From positions 992,001 through 1,056,000 of the forward strand of contig NZ_CP036278.1 of assembly GCF_007748035.1 (NCBI RefSeq): 64,000 nt of DNA, given 5' to 3'. Positions 28,624 through 38,291 of the stretch are shown piece after piece (position 1 is the stretch's first letter; every line of letters begins with the position of its first letter). Made by a program: the position numbers and the translations under genes. The stretch is from Aeoliella mucimassa (GTDB lineage: Bacteria; Planctomycetota; Planctomycetia; Pirellulales; Lacipirellulaceae). The notes under the pieces are model-generated. The model made no database searches and was not told the DNA's origin. It was given only the letters and a program-made list of their open reading frames with translations.

Positions 28624-29157
28624 TCACTCGCTGGCGTCTTCTGCGACGTTGTCCGTTTTGGTGGACGAGCGACTGCCGAGGTAGGCCCCGAGTACGGCTC
28701 CTCCGGCCATGCCGAGCGGTCCGAAGAGCGAGCCGAGTAGAAAGCCGAGGCTGAACCCAATAAGGATCGCGGGGCGATAGCCCTCGCTGCGGGCGGTCCA
28801 GCAGCCCATTGCGAGGCTCGCTATCGCGTACGCGGTATTGATGCCCGCGTACATCAAAGCGTAATCGCCGGTCCAGGGAATCATGGTAGCCCACAATAGC
28901 ACGCTCGCCACGATGGCGACACCACGCAGCACCAGTGGCAAGCGGGAGCCGGCAATCACTCCCCCGCAAAACAGGGCCAGCCCGCTAGCCATGGCCAGCA
29001 GCATCGAAAGCGGATCGGCAGGCGAGCCGAGCAGCGATCCAACGACCGCGACCAACAGCCACAACCGCATCGGCATCATCGCTTTTGTGCTCACAGCGCG
29101 CGAGTCCAACTGTTCGTCGCGCGGCGAGGCGTAAGGGTTGGTCGATGGCTGGTTCAT
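28624..29157 (-). CDS. Membrane protein with NPYASP N-terminus
   Basis: 177 residues starting MNQPSTNPYASPRDEQLD, an opening seen in many planctomycete membrane proteins. About four to five helices follow (MPMRLWLLVAVVGSLLGS, LLAMASGLALFCGGVIAG and a Gly-rich end GFSLGFLLGSLFGPLGMAGGA). Its ATG overlaps the stop of the Toprim-like gene by four bases, so the two are translationally coupled. Function unknown. Confidence 0.65.
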   Translation of the reverse strand: MNQPSTNPYASPRDEQLDSRAVSTKAMMPMRLWLLVAVVGSLLGSPADPLSMLLAMASGLALFCGGVIAGSRLPLVLRGVAIVASVLLWATMIPWTGDYALMYAGINTAYAIASLAMGCWTARSEGYRPAILIGFSLGFLLGSLFGPLGMAGGAVLGAYLGSRSSTKTDNVAEDASE

Positions 29158-29738
29158 GGGAGCAGGGCGGCCGCTAATGCTTCCCGCGTGCATTTCGCAA
29201 AACTGTAGAGGGCTTCTAGTTCCACCTTATAGCCCGACGATAGCAGTTGCGAGCAACCAGGGCCAATATAGTCGTCCAAATCGCCAAGGCACTTCGTGAC
29301 CAGTGGCAGGGCGGCGATTTCGTTGTCGACGAGAGGGATACTTAAGCGGTCCTGAATTTCCACACCACATTTCTGTAGTAGGCATTCGGAGAGTCCGACG
29401 TACTCCATCGGCAGCGATTCGCGGAGCCAGGCAAAGGTTAACAAGTCGGCCGGGTCGGCATCGCCGAGAAACAGCAGGCGACGCGTGCCAACTTGCGAAC
29501 AGAGCCAGTCGATATCATCGTCGGCTGGTAACCCTCCACGCATGATTGCGCCGAACGGTTGCTTGCCCTCCAAGTCATGCATCAGATTCTGTAAGAAGGT
29601 AGTCTTCGTGCAATAGACGACGAACTGTGCATCGGGCCTCGGCGGAACTACGGAGTAGGGATAGCCACTCGGATACGGGAAGAAGTCACCGTTGCCGTGT
29701 TCGTGGGTGGTGAACCATGCTCGGATTTCGTCTTTCAT
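29154..29738 (-). CDS. Toprim-like protein of unknown function
   Basis: 194 residues, cytoplasmic. The middle reads RRLLFLGDADPADLLTFAWLR, which resembles the DxD part of Toprim folds (topoisomerase VI subunit A, JetD and DUF2220-type proteins). Upstream VVYCTKTTFLQNL resembles the Toprim Glu motif but has T/K in place of Glu, and the C-terminal GYKVELEAL recalls their final helix. The resemblance is by eye and the family is not certain. The gene overlaps the next membrane protein gene by four bases. Confidence 0.5.
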   Translation of the reverse strand: MKDEIRAWFTTHEHGNGDFFPYPSGYPYSVVPPRPDAQFVVYCTKTTFLQNLMHDLEGKQPFGAIMRGGLPADDDIDWLCSQVGTRRLLFLGDADPADLLTFAWLRESLPMEYVGLSECLLQKCGVEIQDRLSIPLVDNEIAALPLVTKCLGDLDDYIGPGCSQLLSSGYKVELEALYSFAKCTREALAAALLP

Positions 29739-29930
29739 GAATTACAGCCTAGCGAATTGCCATTTATTCGCCAAGTAAATACATCGTGGAGAAAGACGAG
29801 GACGAATCTGCTACGATTCTTGGGGAGAGGGGCATTGAGTAGTACTGCTATCGTACGAGTACGCACTCAGGAGACTTGCTGGTTTATGTGGCAGCTTCAG
29901 TGAATGGTGGGGAGAGAGGTGAAGGGGCTG

Positions 29931-30923
29931 ATGCCGGAACAGATCTGCATTATCGATGGTGCTATTGAGAGTCCCGTATGCGACGCACTGTTCGAAGAAG
30001 AGGAGGATTCACGTCTCGCTGCCGAGCGACAGGACGCCCTGCTAGTGCTGGCAATCACGAAGAAGTCTTTGGGGGTAGTAGCTGCTGCCAATAAAACGGC
30101 GCTATTCATGGTGCTGTTTGTGCTGGTGCTTTGCATGCCGATGTGGCTGGAGATCGCCGTGTTTATCGCTGACGCACCCGATAAATTGGCAGCCGTTCCA
30201 GCTGTTTTTGTAGGGGTGGTGTTCCTCGCGTGTTTCGGGCTGGTGGGAGGAGTGATCTACGGAGTGCCAGAGAAGTGGAGGCAAGCCAAACGCATGCCAA
30301 AGGTCGCCATGTGCACGGCGAAGCATGTGATCCTTGTCGAAGGAAATGAACAGCACTGCCTGTTGCTCGAAGAATGCCGGTATGCGATTACTCTCGGGTG
30401 GAGCTCTCGCTTTTCTCTGCTCTGCAGTGAGCTCTACGGGGTCGAATTTAAGTCGGATGACAAGACGATATGGTTGCCATTATCTAGGCCGCACCGTCAT
30501 CGCGTCGAGCAAGTGCTTCAGGCGTTGCCGATTAGGTCGGCTACCCGTTTGTTGAGAATGCGATCTCTCGTGTCGCTTGTCATTGCACTGCTGCTTCCAC
30601 CAGCAGTACTGGTGCTTGCTGTGTTGATACCACTCTTGGGACCTCCCCACTGGCACCCAGGATTCTGGCCAGCATTGTCGCTCATTGATAGTACGCTGGT
30701 GCTGCTAATGTCGGTGGTCACGCGGGAGACTTCGCTGAAGTCCGGCATGTCGAGAAGCAAGACTATCGCTAATTACATGAAGTTCTTTGCCGCGACGGCC
30801 GCCTTCTGCTCTATCCAGGGATCGCTTACCCTTACGGGAGCGGTGATTGGAGTGGTTGTGAATGCAGCGATCGGGTTTGCCATCGCACTGGCGACAACCA
30901 TCCAGCGCGGGAAGAGAGTGTGA
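29931..30923 (+). CDS. Multi-pass membrane protein of unknown function
   Basis: 330 residues from the ATG at 29931, which follows GAAGGGG at ideal distance; an ATG at 29904 is less likely. An acidic N-terminus (DALFEEEEDSRLAAERQD) precedes two helices, a cytoplasmic middle with CTAKHVILVEGNEQHCLLLEE, then four helices. The layout suggests a PH-like middle domain between membrane pairs, as in some YcxB-type proteins, but this is weak. Confidence 0.55.
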   Translation: MPEQICIIDGAIESPVCDALFEEEEDSRLAAERQDALLVLAITKKSLGVVAAANKTALFMVLFVLVLCMPMWLEIAVFIADAPDKLAAVPAVFVGVVFLACFGLVGGVIYGVPEKWRQAKRMPKVAMCTAKHVILVEGNEQHCLLLEECRYAITLGWSSRFSLLCSELYGVEFKSDDKTIWLPLSRPHRHRVEQVLQALPIRSATRLLRMRSLVSLVIALLLPPAVLVLAVLIPLLGPPHWHPGFWPALSLIDSTLVLLMSVVTRETSLKSGMSRSKTIANYMKFFAATAAFCSIQGSLTLTGAVIGVVVNAAIGFAIALATTIQRGKRV

Positions 30924-30987
30924 TGGTGTAGCATGCGAGGGCAGGATTGTGAGCAATCGCACACGCTGATGAGCAACAGCTCCACCC

Positions 30988-31434
30988 TCACTCGCCATAG
31001 AAAAAACCCGCGAGGCGAAACATTTCATCCTCACTCAAGGTGCAGCTTGCTGCGAAGCCAGGGGTCGACACGTGCAGGCTTCCCCCGTTCTTGGTGTTCG
31101 CCCAGGTAGCCGTCGGCGAGGGGGGAGGGAGGGGATCGCTTGCAGCGTCTCGAAGTTCAAGGACGAGGTGCCAGGGATTGTCTCGCAAGTCGGTCCCGAT
31201 CCAGTTGGCGCGTCGTTGGGCAAACTCCTCTGCGGACGCGTAACTTCGATAGAACTCAAGTAGCACCATGCTTGGACCATCGGTCGAAGTCCTCAGTTTG
31301 TCGACAAGCCCGCGGGCGACGAGCTCTGACTCAAGCGGGGAAACCGATCGAGGAGCTGGTGGAGCACTACAACCGATCGCCTGGCAGAGCAGGGCGGCAC
31401 CGCAGGCAATGAAGAACCAAGTACGGAAGCCCAT
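30988..31434 (-). CDS. Small lipoprotein of unknown function
   Basis: 148 residues from the ATG at 31434. A signal sequence with a cysteine at a lipobox-like site (FFIACGAALLCQAIGCSAPP) marks it as a lipoprotein. The mature part has SYASAEEFAQRRANWIGTD and SLHVSTPGFAASCTLSEDEM. No family recognised. The longer upstream frame to 31578 lacks a signal peptide at its start. Confidence 0.5.
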   Translation of the reverse strand: MGFRTWFFIACGAALLCQAIGCSAPPAPRSVSPLESELVARGLVDKLRTSTDGPSMVLLEFYRSYASAEEFAQRRANWIGTDLRDNPWHLVLELRDAASDPLPPPSPTATWANTKNGGSLHVSTPGFAASCTLSEDEMFRLAGFFYGE

Positions 31435-31599
31435 TTGCAAACCTGCTATCACAAACCTACGGCGAACAAGTGACCCAAGGGGATTCTCGTCCCCCAAAAG
31501 GTTGGACGCTCGTAACGCGAGGAAAGTTCCGCAAATAAACGGAGGGCGCATTCGTAGGGCAAATAAGCGACCGAGCAATCAGCACCCAACCGGCGCGAG

Positions 31600-31881
31600 C
31601 TACTTGGTGGTTTCGTCCACTGGCTCGGGGTAGGTGGCTAGCTGCGTTTCGGCGGGGTTGATGATGGTCGGCGACTCCGGCTGGTAGTTGCGGAGCAAGG
31701 TTTGCTTGCCCATCGCGAACTCGCTGGCCGAGATGGTACCACGGTCGCGGAGTTTGCGGAGTGCGATGATCTCGTCGGCCATGGTTGGCTGAGGTTTGGT
31801 GCCGCCGCCGACGCTGAAAGCCAAGCAACCTGGCAGGGTTACGAGTCCAACAAGCAAAACCGCTGCTAGCTTAGTACGCAT
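31600..31881 (-). CDS. Small lipoprotein with SHOCT-like motif
   Basis: 93 residues starting MRTKLAAVLLVGLVTLPGC, a clean lipoprotein signal. The C-terminal half carries ALRKLRDRGTISASEFAMGK, matching the short SHOCT helix pair (L-x-L-x-DxGxITxxEF). It lies 165 bases upstream of another small lipoprotein gene in the same direction. Probably an envelope protein; role unknown. Confidence 0.65.
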   Translation of the reverse strand: MRTKLAAVLLVGLVTLPGCLAFSVGGGTKPQPTMADEIIALRKLRDRGTISASEFAMGKQTLLRNYQPESPTIINPAETQLATYPEPVDETTK

Positions 31882-32054
31882 GGTCTGTTGATTCCTTCGC
31901 GCAGGGGGCACCATTACCGCTGTTAGTTATTGTCGGTAACAGAATCAACGAGCGTGAGTCAATGTCGGCAGGTAACCGCATTGCTGGCATCGTGCAGCTG
32001 AGAGTGCTACAGTGGGGGGCGAAACGCAAAACTGGCTAGTGGGGTAGAATAGCG

Positions 32055-32375
32055 ATGATCCGATGGTTGTGTGGTGTCTGTGCGGTGGTCGGCTTCCTGA
32101 TGATCGTCGTCGGCGTGCTAGCTTACTTCGACTTGCGCAAGCTGGCTACGATGCCTGAACCAACGCTCGATTTGCAGGCGATGCCGAGCCTGCGGCTAGT
32201 GGCCGGGGACTTGCTCAGCGCTCTGGCCAGCAATGCCGTGGCCGATCCAGCGGAGTTAGTCCAAGCCATCGTGCGGCGGTGCCAGGTGCTGGTGCTGGCC
32301 GGATTCCCTCTCGTCGGGCTCGGCGGCTACTACTTCATTCGCGACCCGAAAGGCAAGTCGAAGGCTAGCGAGTAG
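32055..32375 (+). CDS. Small membrane protein
   Basis: 106 residues with two membrane helices (LCGVCAVVGFLMIVVGVLAYF and VLVLAGFPLVGLGGYYFI) and a lysine-rich tail. It is convergent with lpxB, whose 3' end is 18 bases away. Function unknown. Confidence 0.55.
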   Translation: MIRWLCGVCAVVGFLMIVVGVLAYFDLRKLATMPEPTLDLQAMPSLRLVAGDLLSALASNAVADPAELVQAIVRRCQVLVLAGFPLVGLGGYYFIRDPKGKSKASE

Positions 32376-32393
32376 CGCCCGAACGCCGAGCCG

Positions 32394-33599
32394 CTACGCC
32401 GCCTCGGCGTTGCGCGAGTTACCGAGATGTTCGATCAGGTAGTCGGCCGCGCGTTCCGAGGCGCCGCCGTGGGCGACATGGCTCGCCAGCTCGCGCATGC
32501 GAGCGACCAGCGACTCGCGCTCTGCATCGTTGGTCAACCATTCCACCACGTGTCGCGCCAAGTCGTCGGTGCGATCTTCGCAGCTCAAGTACTCGGGCAT
32601 CAGCACGTGGGCGTCCTCGGGGCTCGCGGCATCGTACACCGCGGGTTGGTCGGGGAACAAATCGGTTGCGGTAAGCAAGTTGACCAGCGTGATGTAGCGA
32701 ACCTTGCGGAAGTAGCGTTGCAACGCGTACGCAAATCGCGAGATGCGATAGGTGATGACCGTCGGCTTCGCGTGGTAAAGCAGTTCGAGCGATACCGACC
32801 CGCTCACGGCCATCGTGCAGGTGGCGGCTTCGATCAACTCCGGCGTGCGGCCCACGTGCACGTCGACCGGCAGCCCGCTTTCGGCCACCAGTTGGCGAGC
32901 GAACTCGGCTTGCGATTCTTTAAACGAGGCAATCGCAAACCGCACGTTTGGCACCTGCTCGCGAATCTTCGCCGCGGCGATCAGTTGATCGCGAAGGTTG
33001 CCTTTGACTTCTTGCGTCCGCGAGCCAGGAAGTATCGTCACCAGCGGCGAGTCGGTCGCTTGCATGCTGGCGATAAACGTTTGATCGAGCTCACGGGCGC
33101 GGAGTTCATCGAAGTAGGGATGCCCCACGTAGGTCGCGTTCACGCCGCGCTCGCGGAGCCAGTCTTCTTCGAAGGGTAGCTTGCACAGCGCGTGGTCGAC
33201 TGTCGCCCGCATTTTCTTCACCCGCCATCCAGCCCAGGCCCACAGTTGAGGAGTGCCATAGTAGAAGACGGGGATACCTTGCTCGTGCGCTTTGCGAGCG
33301 ACGTGCCAGTTGAAGCCTGGGTAGTCGATCAGCACGACCGCGTCGGGGCGCTGCTCGGCGAAGTACTCCTCGGCCTGGCGCAGGTAGCCAAAGAACTTAG
33401 GTAGGTGCAGCAACGCGCGGCCGAACCACATGATCGCTAGTTGGGTGAGATCCTGATGCAACTCGCAACCAGCCGCTGCCATGCGAGGTCCGCCGAAGCC
33501 AACGCACTCGACCTCGCCGTGTCGCGCTTGCAGCGCGCGAATGAGGTTGGCGCCGTGAAGGTCGCCGCTCGGTTCGCCAACGGAGAAGAAGATACGCAT
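32394..33599 (-). CDS. lpxB: Lipid-A-disaccharide synthase
   Basis: 401 residues. Starts with the family's MRIFFSVGEPSGDLHGANLI, followed by FGGPRMAAAGCEL, LIDYPGFNWHVA, YYGTPQLWAWAGWRV, ILPGSRTQEV and SGSVSLELLYHAKPTVITYR. Joins UDP-diacylglucosamine and lipid X in lipid A synthesis at the inner membrane. Its presence supports a Gram-negative cell with LPS. It lies downstream of the MFS gene, same strand, 138 bases apart. Confidence 0.95.
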   Translation of the reverse strand: MRIFFSVGEPSGDLHGANLIRALQARHGEVECVGFGGPRMAAAGCELHQDLTQLAIMWFGRALLHLPKFFGYLRQAEEYFAEQRPDAVVLIDYPGFNWHVARKAHEQGIPVFYYGTPQLWAWAGWRVKKMRATVDHALCKLPFEEDWLRERGVNATYVGHPYFDELRARELDQTFIASMQATDSPLVTILPGSRTQEVKGNLRDQLIAAAKIREQVPNVRFAIASFKESQAEFARQLVAESGLPVDVHVGRTPELIEAATCTMAVSGSVSLELLYHAKPTVITYRISRFAYALQRYFRKVRYITLVNLLTATDLFPDQPAVYDAASPEDAHVLMPEYLSCEDRTDDLARHVVEWLTNDAERESLVARMRELASHVAHGGASERAADYLIEHLGNSRNAEAA

Positions 33600-33737
33600 G
33601 GGATTTCACAACAGATAATGAGGAAAGACTGCGGAGTTGCTGCCGGGGAGTATTCCAGAAATCGGCCCGCTAGCAAATGGCAATTGCCGCTGCGCAACGG
33701 GAGTTGGGCTGGCGAACTGCGCAGTCGGTCGCAGGCT

Positions 33738-35111
33738 CTATTTTCGCAGCGCCTTGTGCAATAGGCTCGACTCGCCGGTGCGGGGTTCGGCAATGCGGAA
33801 AGTCTGCACCAAGGCTGCTAGCAACATGACCAAGCCGAGCAGAAAGATCGGTTGGTATCCCCACTCGCGGGCGATCCACCCGACCAGCGGGGCGCCGATC
33901 ACGACGGGAATCGCCACGCACAATCCAAGTGTGCTGATGTACTTGGGGTGGTCGTCGCGAGGGGCGATTTCGAGAGCGTAGTTAATCATCAGCCGCAGCG
34001 TGACCGGGGTAAATCCGACCGCAGTGAACATCAGCCAGGCGTACTGCAGTCGCACCTCGCTCGGCAGATAGAGTCCCACCAGACCGAGCGCGGGGGCCAC
34101 TGCCAGTCCAAGCGTGGTGAGATGCAGCGCGGCCCGATTGCCAAACCGATCGGCCAGCGGACCGACGATTAAACTCAACAGCGCGGTCCCTGCGTTCTGC
34201 AGGCAGACCCAAGAGGTCATACGTTTCAGGTCAAACGTCGGACGGTCGTCGATCACCGCGACGTAATGCGGGAACAGCATGAACATGAAACTCATCAGCA
34301 CCGTGAGCAACGCCAGCGACCGCGCGTTCGGATCGCGGGCGACCACACGCCAGGCGTCGCGAAAGTAATGCAGCACCGGCGAACGGTCTTGCTGAAAGTC
34401 GTCGGGCTCTTCGCGGAGCAACATGGTCACTAACCCGGTGCCAAAGAACGCGACGGCCGCGCAGCCAAACAGCCAAGCGAATCCGGTATCGGGTTCTTCC
34501 AACCAGATCGGCATCCAGTTCCAGGCACCGAGGATCGCCAGCGGTGCGCCGATCGCGACGCTGGCGGTAAACAACCGCCCGCGACGATTCACGCGAATCA
34601 GTTTGCCTTGGATCGCGTGCGCGGTCAGTTGATTCATGCCGGTGAGCATGAAGAAGATGCCATACAGAATGAGAAACACCACCGGCATCCACCAGCGCGG
34701 GTCGCCATGCGTGTCGCGCCAAGTGCCTTGCCAGCAAATCCAGGCGAGCAGCCCGAACGGGATGCTCATCGCCAGCCCGCACAAACTGAGCCACCATTTC
34801 TTCTGGCGGGCGATTTTAAGTTGTCGCGAGAACAGCACCGGCGGCACGCTCAGCCCAATGCGGCTCAGTACCATCAACACTCCGCGAAGCACCGGACCTC
34901 CCCCGATAAAGTCCATGAACACCGGCATCACGATGCTCTCGGTCTTAAAGATCCATCCCACCCGCAGAAAGACCTGATGCATCGTGAGCAACGCAAAGTT
35001 CACCGCTTCGTCTCGCTTCTCGCGCGGATCTGCCGATAGCGGCGAATCGTAGGGAGTCACGTCGTCCACCGGCAGTTCGTCGGAGTAACGATTGTCGGTG
35101 TCGGTCGACAT
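33738..35111 (-). CDS. MFS transporter
   Basis: 457 residues with about twelve membrane helices and the MFS loop signature (GPLADRFGNRAAL, near residue 315). A charged acidic N-terminus of about 35 residues precedes the first helix. Substrate cannot be told. It is the third gene of a probable unit with the uridylyltransferase and CYTH gene, all minus strand, and lies before lpxB. Confidence 0.8.
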   Translation of the reverse strand: MSTDTDNRYSDELPVDDVTPYDSPLSADPREKRDEAVNFALLTMHQVFLRVGWIFKTESIVMPVFMDFIGGGPVLRGVLMVLSRIGLSVPPVLFSRQLKIARQKKWWLSLCGLAMSIPFGLLAWICWQGTWRDTHGDPRWWMPVVFLILYGIFFMLTGMNQLTAHAIQGKLIRVNRRGRLFTASVAIGAPLAILGAWNWMPIWLEEPDTGFAWLFGCAAVAFFGTGLVTMLLREEPDDFQQDRSPVLHYFRDAWRVVARDPNARSLALLTVLMSFMFMLFPHYVAVIDDRPTFDLKRMTSWVCLQNAGTALLSLIVGPLADRFGNRAALHLTTLGLAVAPALGLVGLYLPSEVRLQYAWLMFTAVGFTPVTLRLMINYALEIAPRDDHPKYISTLGLCVAIPVVIGAPLVGWIAREWGYQPIFLLGLVMLLAALVQTFRIAEPRTGESSLLHKALRK

Positions 35112-35229
35112 GTTCCTGTGGGGGGCGGGGGAAGGGGGGCGTGGGGATACTCAGCGCGGACTACTCGTGCGAAGCAGCCGAGCGACTCCCGTCGGCGCAA
35201 CGCGGAGCAGCCTTGCGTGGGCGAGCTTA

Positions 35230-35775
35230 TTAGTCGACCTGCTTGGCGAGCAGCATCGACAGGTAGCTGCGTGGTTCGACATCCTGCAGCTGGAGTTCGC
35301 TGGCCAGCGTTTGAACCACTTGTCGCGCGTCGGATACCTGAGTCTCGTCGGCGACGATCTCCACCTCGGCGTAGTTGCCGACATTGGTCACTTCGTCCAC
35401 GGCGACTTCGATGTCGAAGCCTTCGCGGGCGAGGGCGAACCGCCGCCGGCGTTTACTCACCGTGGCCACTTCACGGAAGCCGAGAATCTCCAGCAGCGGA
35501 GGCCACGACTCGGCTTGGGCCAAAGGAATCTCAATCTCAGGGCGGGTTTTCACCTGCGTGTCGAGCTTGGGACCTTTGTACGTGACCACCGTGTTTTCGT
35601 TCGTGCGACGGATTCGCAAGGCTTCGTCGGTTGTCCGAAAGTCACGCGACGGGTGATTGTAGTAGGTATCGCGCTGTTCGACCGGCGAAAGTTCCTGCCC
35701 CCCGAGTTGCACTACCCGCTCGACCACGGCCACGGGATCGGCGATGGCGAACTTCTGTTCGATCTCAAGTTGCAT
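35230..35775 (-). CDS. CYTH-domain protein (class IV adenylate cyclase-like)
   Basis: 181 residues beginning MQLEIEQKFAI, the EXEXK signature of the CYTH tunnel fold. RIRRTNENTVVTYKGPK and EVAVDEVTNVGNYAEVEIV give the remaining strand pattern of charged residues. The family comprises CyaB cyclases, triphosphatases and thiamine triphosphatases; which it is cannot be told. It sits 52 bases after the uridylyltransferase gene, so may share its transcript. Confidence 0.85.
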   Translation of the reverse strand: MQLEIEQKFAIADPVAVVERVVQLGGQELSPVEQRDTYYNHPSRDFRTTDEALRIRRTNENTVVTYKGPKLDTQVKTRPEIEIPLAQAESWPPLLEILGFREVATVSKRRRRFALAREGFDIEVAVDEVTNVGNYAEVEIVADETQVSDARQVVQTLASELQLQDVEPRSYLSMLLAKQVD

Positions 35776-35827
35776 GGCGGTGCTTGGCTAGCAGGAGGTC
35801 GGGGGAGGGGGCTCGCGTGAGTGCTTG

Positions 35828-37240
35828 TTACTTCAGCAGCGTCGGCTCGGTGATTTCGGTGCCAGCGGCCACCTTCTTGGCCACGTCGTCGGCGTCGACC
35901 GCCCAGGTGGGATCGATTTCGACGGCCACGCCATCGGCGACTTTCGCGCCGGCTGCTTCCAGCCATTCCTTGTGCTGGTTCACCATGAACTGCTGGACGT
36001 ACTCGGGAGTGTCCTTCGCTGCGCCTGGAGCGTTTTTGAGCGGGGCGAAGCATTCCTCTTCGGTGTACTCCACGACGATCGGCTTGGCGGCCTGCGGCAA
36101 CAGGTCGAAGATAAACCGCTCGAACTTCAGTGCGTTCGGCTCGCTCGGATCCACCTGGTTCCCTTCGGCATTGAGGTGCGGCACTTTCTTGTGGGCGATG
36201 TGGAACGGCAGCGCGTCCTTGAAGCTCAGCATGCGTTCGAGGAACGCGACGCCGAACACATGAATAGCGATGCTGCCGGCCCAGAAGCGTAGCGAGCCAT
36301 CGTCGTTCTTTTGCTCCGCTACATCCAAAGGGAAGTCGCTGTATTCAATCACGTGCAACCGATCGCCGAGCATGACGAAGTTGCCCAACTTTTCTTCCGG
36401 CGTTTGCTTGGCCACGGCAATCGAGGTCAGTTCGCTCTCGGCCAACAGGTGGTAGCCGATGAGCTCAGGATCGCACATCGGCACAATGGGATTGTCGACC
36501 TGGAAGTAGAATAGGTGCTCGACACCACGCTCGCGCATGTGGGCGATCGCACCGCTTCGTTCGAGGGCGGCGACGCAGCCGCCATGACCATCGGGGCTCT
36601 TGAACAGCTCGCCCGGTTCGGAGAGCAGAAGCTTGCCGGTTTTGTCGTCGACCGCCGGCATCGTGCCTTGGCAGAACACAAACACCTCGTCGGCTGGCAT
36701 GCCAAAGTTGTCGTTCGCTTTCAGGAACTCAATGGTCTCTTCGTGCGTGACCGGGCTGGTCATCAGATAGAATGGCACGCTCTTGCCATACTTCTGGGCG
36801 AGCCCCAACGCCTTCTTCAGATGAATCTCGAACAGCGTCGCGTCCGACACCGGGCCAATCTTGTACATTCCCTTGGGGTGCTCGAATCCGAGTCGGCTTC
36901 CCTGACCACCCGCGACGAGCAGGATGCCCATTTTGCCAGCGGCCAGTGCCTCGGCACCTTTCACGCGGGCTTCGTCGGGCGAGAGTCCCAGCTTCGAGGT
37001 TCCCTCTCCACGGCGATCGGCCAAACGCATGGCCGGAGGCTCTGTCGCGCGGCGCGCTTCTTCGGCAAAGTCGGGCTGGTCAACCTCGCCTTTGAATAGC
37101 GAAGCGATCAGTTCCAGATCGAGCGATTCGACTTCGGCGGCGAGCTTCGCCTGGGCGTCCGCATCAAGCGAATCCCAGAAAGCGAGTACGTGTTGTTGTT
37201 GATATGGTTCGAGTCGTGCGAGTAGCGATTCGGGGGCCAT
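35828..37240 (-). CDS. UDP-sugar pyrophosphorylase (UAP1-like)
   Basis: 470 residues from the ATG at 37240. The nucleotide site is LLVAGGQGSRLGFEHPKGMY, followed by FYLMTSPVTHEETIEFL, VFVFCQGTMPAVD, FFSPDGHGG-type loop (KSPDGHGGCVAAL), YFQVDNPIVPMCDPELIG and a C-terminal DLLPQAAKPIVVEY. This is the eukaryote-like UDP-GlcNAc pyrophosphorylase group, unlike bacterial GlmU. It makes UDP-GlcNAc or UDP-glucose-type sugars; the exact sugar is not certain. It heads the unit that continues into the CYTH and MFS genes. Confidence 0.88.
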   Translation of the reverse strand: MAPESLLARLEPYQQQHVLAFWDSLDADAQAKLAAEVESLDLELIASLFKGEVDQPDFAEEARRATEPPAMRLADRRGEGTSKLGLSPDEARVKGAEALAAGKMGILLVAGGQGSRLGFEHPKGMYKIGPVSDATLFEIHLKKALGLAQKYGKSVPFYLMTSPVTHEETIEFLKANDNFGMPADEVFVFCQGTMPAVDDKTGKLLLSEPGELFKSPDGHGGCVAALERSGAIAHMRERGVEHLFYFQVDNPIVPMCDPELIGYHLLAESELTSIAVAKQTPEEKLGNFVMLGDRLHVIEYSDFPLDVAEQKNDDGSLRFWAGSIAIHVFGVAFLERMLSFKDALPFHIAHKKVPHLNAEGNQVDPSEPNALKFERFIFDLLPQAAKPIVVEYTEEECFAPLKNAPGAAKDTPEYVQQFMVNQHKEWLEAAGAKVADGVAVEIDPTWAVDADDVAKKVAAGTEITEPTLLK

Positions 37241-37499
37241 GATGGTGTATTGCGTTAAAGTAAAACTTGTGGTGAGCCTGATCGTGCTGCGAGGCATTAT
37301 CGCACGCCCCCCCGCAATGTGACTAGTGCGGGCCAATTCGGCATGCGGTGTGTGGTTTTCGAGTGCCGAATGGAAGAAAGCCGACTCGTAGGTGGCGAAT
37401 GGACTTGCCGTGTTGAATTGGACGGCGATGAGCTAGAATTGGGAACGAACCACTCGAATACCTATCGCTTCGCACCGAACCACACGAATCGCTCCCGCT

Positions 37500-38291
37500 A
37501 TGCTCAACGAACCACCTCCCTCGCCGGCTGATTTGCATTTTCGGATTGCGGGTATCCCGGTACGCATCCATCCCTTTTTCTGGCTCGTCGGTTTGTTCTT
37601 GGGATTGGGAGGGAATAACCGCGATCCTCTCTTCGCGGTGTCGTGGATTGTTGTGTTGTTTGTCTCGATTCTCATTCACGAATTGGGGCATGCATTCATG
37701 CAGCGACGGTTCGGAGGTTGGCCACGCATCGTACTGCATGGTTTCGGCGGCTTAGCCATCTGTGGCGATTGCGATCGCTCGCCGAGGAGTCAGATTCTGA
37801 TTTCATTCGCAGGACCTGTCGCAGGATTTCTGTTTGCCGCGGTTGTGATTGGTTTCGTTCTGCTGATGAGTCCCGCGGTTGCGTTTGTACCATTATGGCA
37901 AGCGACTCCCGCAGGGTTTGGAGAGACGATGTATCCGTCGTGGCTCGTCGTTGGATATTTTTGGTTTCGGCCTTTCGGTTCCTCTGGCGTGATGGTCGCG
38001 GTGTTCCAATTGCTACAGATCAACATCGTGTGGGGACTCGTGAATTTGTTGCCGATTTATCCGCTCGATGGTGGGCAAATCGCTCGCGAAGTACTCACGC
38101 TAGGACGGAACACTCAATACGGCTTGGAGCTGTCGATGAAGATCTCGATCGGCGCTGCCATTGCCATGGCCGTCGTAGGCCTCGCGTTCTTCCATAGCTT
38201 CTTTATTGCGGTGATGTTCGGTTTCTTGGCCTATAACAACTTTCAACTTTGGCAAGCCTACACTGGGCGTGGGAATGGAATGGGATGGTAG
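37500..38291 (+). CDS. M50-family site-2 protease-like membrane peptidase
   Basis: 263 residues. Zinc site HELGH (residues 60-64) and the distal NLLPIYPLDGGQI motif (near 190) are both present, with about six membrane helices. It resembles SpoIVFB/rhomboid-free M50 proteases of bacteria. Substrate unknown. The SGNH hydrolase ATG at 38285 overlaps its stop by seven bases, so the two probably form an operon. Codon use from here to 39 kb looks less GC-rich than in neighbouring genes. Confidence 0.85.
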   Translation: MLNEPPPSPADLHFRIAGIPVRIHPFFWLVGLFLGLGGNNRDPLFAVSWIVVLFVSILIHELGHAFMQRRFGGWPRIVLHGFGGLAICGDCDRSPRSQILISFAGPVAGFLFAAVVIGFVLLMSPAVAFVPLWQATPAGFGETMYPSWLVVGYFWFRPFGSSGVMVAVFQLLQINIVWGLVNLLPIYPLDGGQIAREVLTLGRNTQYGLELSMKISIGAAIAMAVVGLAFFHSFFIAVMFGFLAYNNFQLWQAYTGRGNGMGW

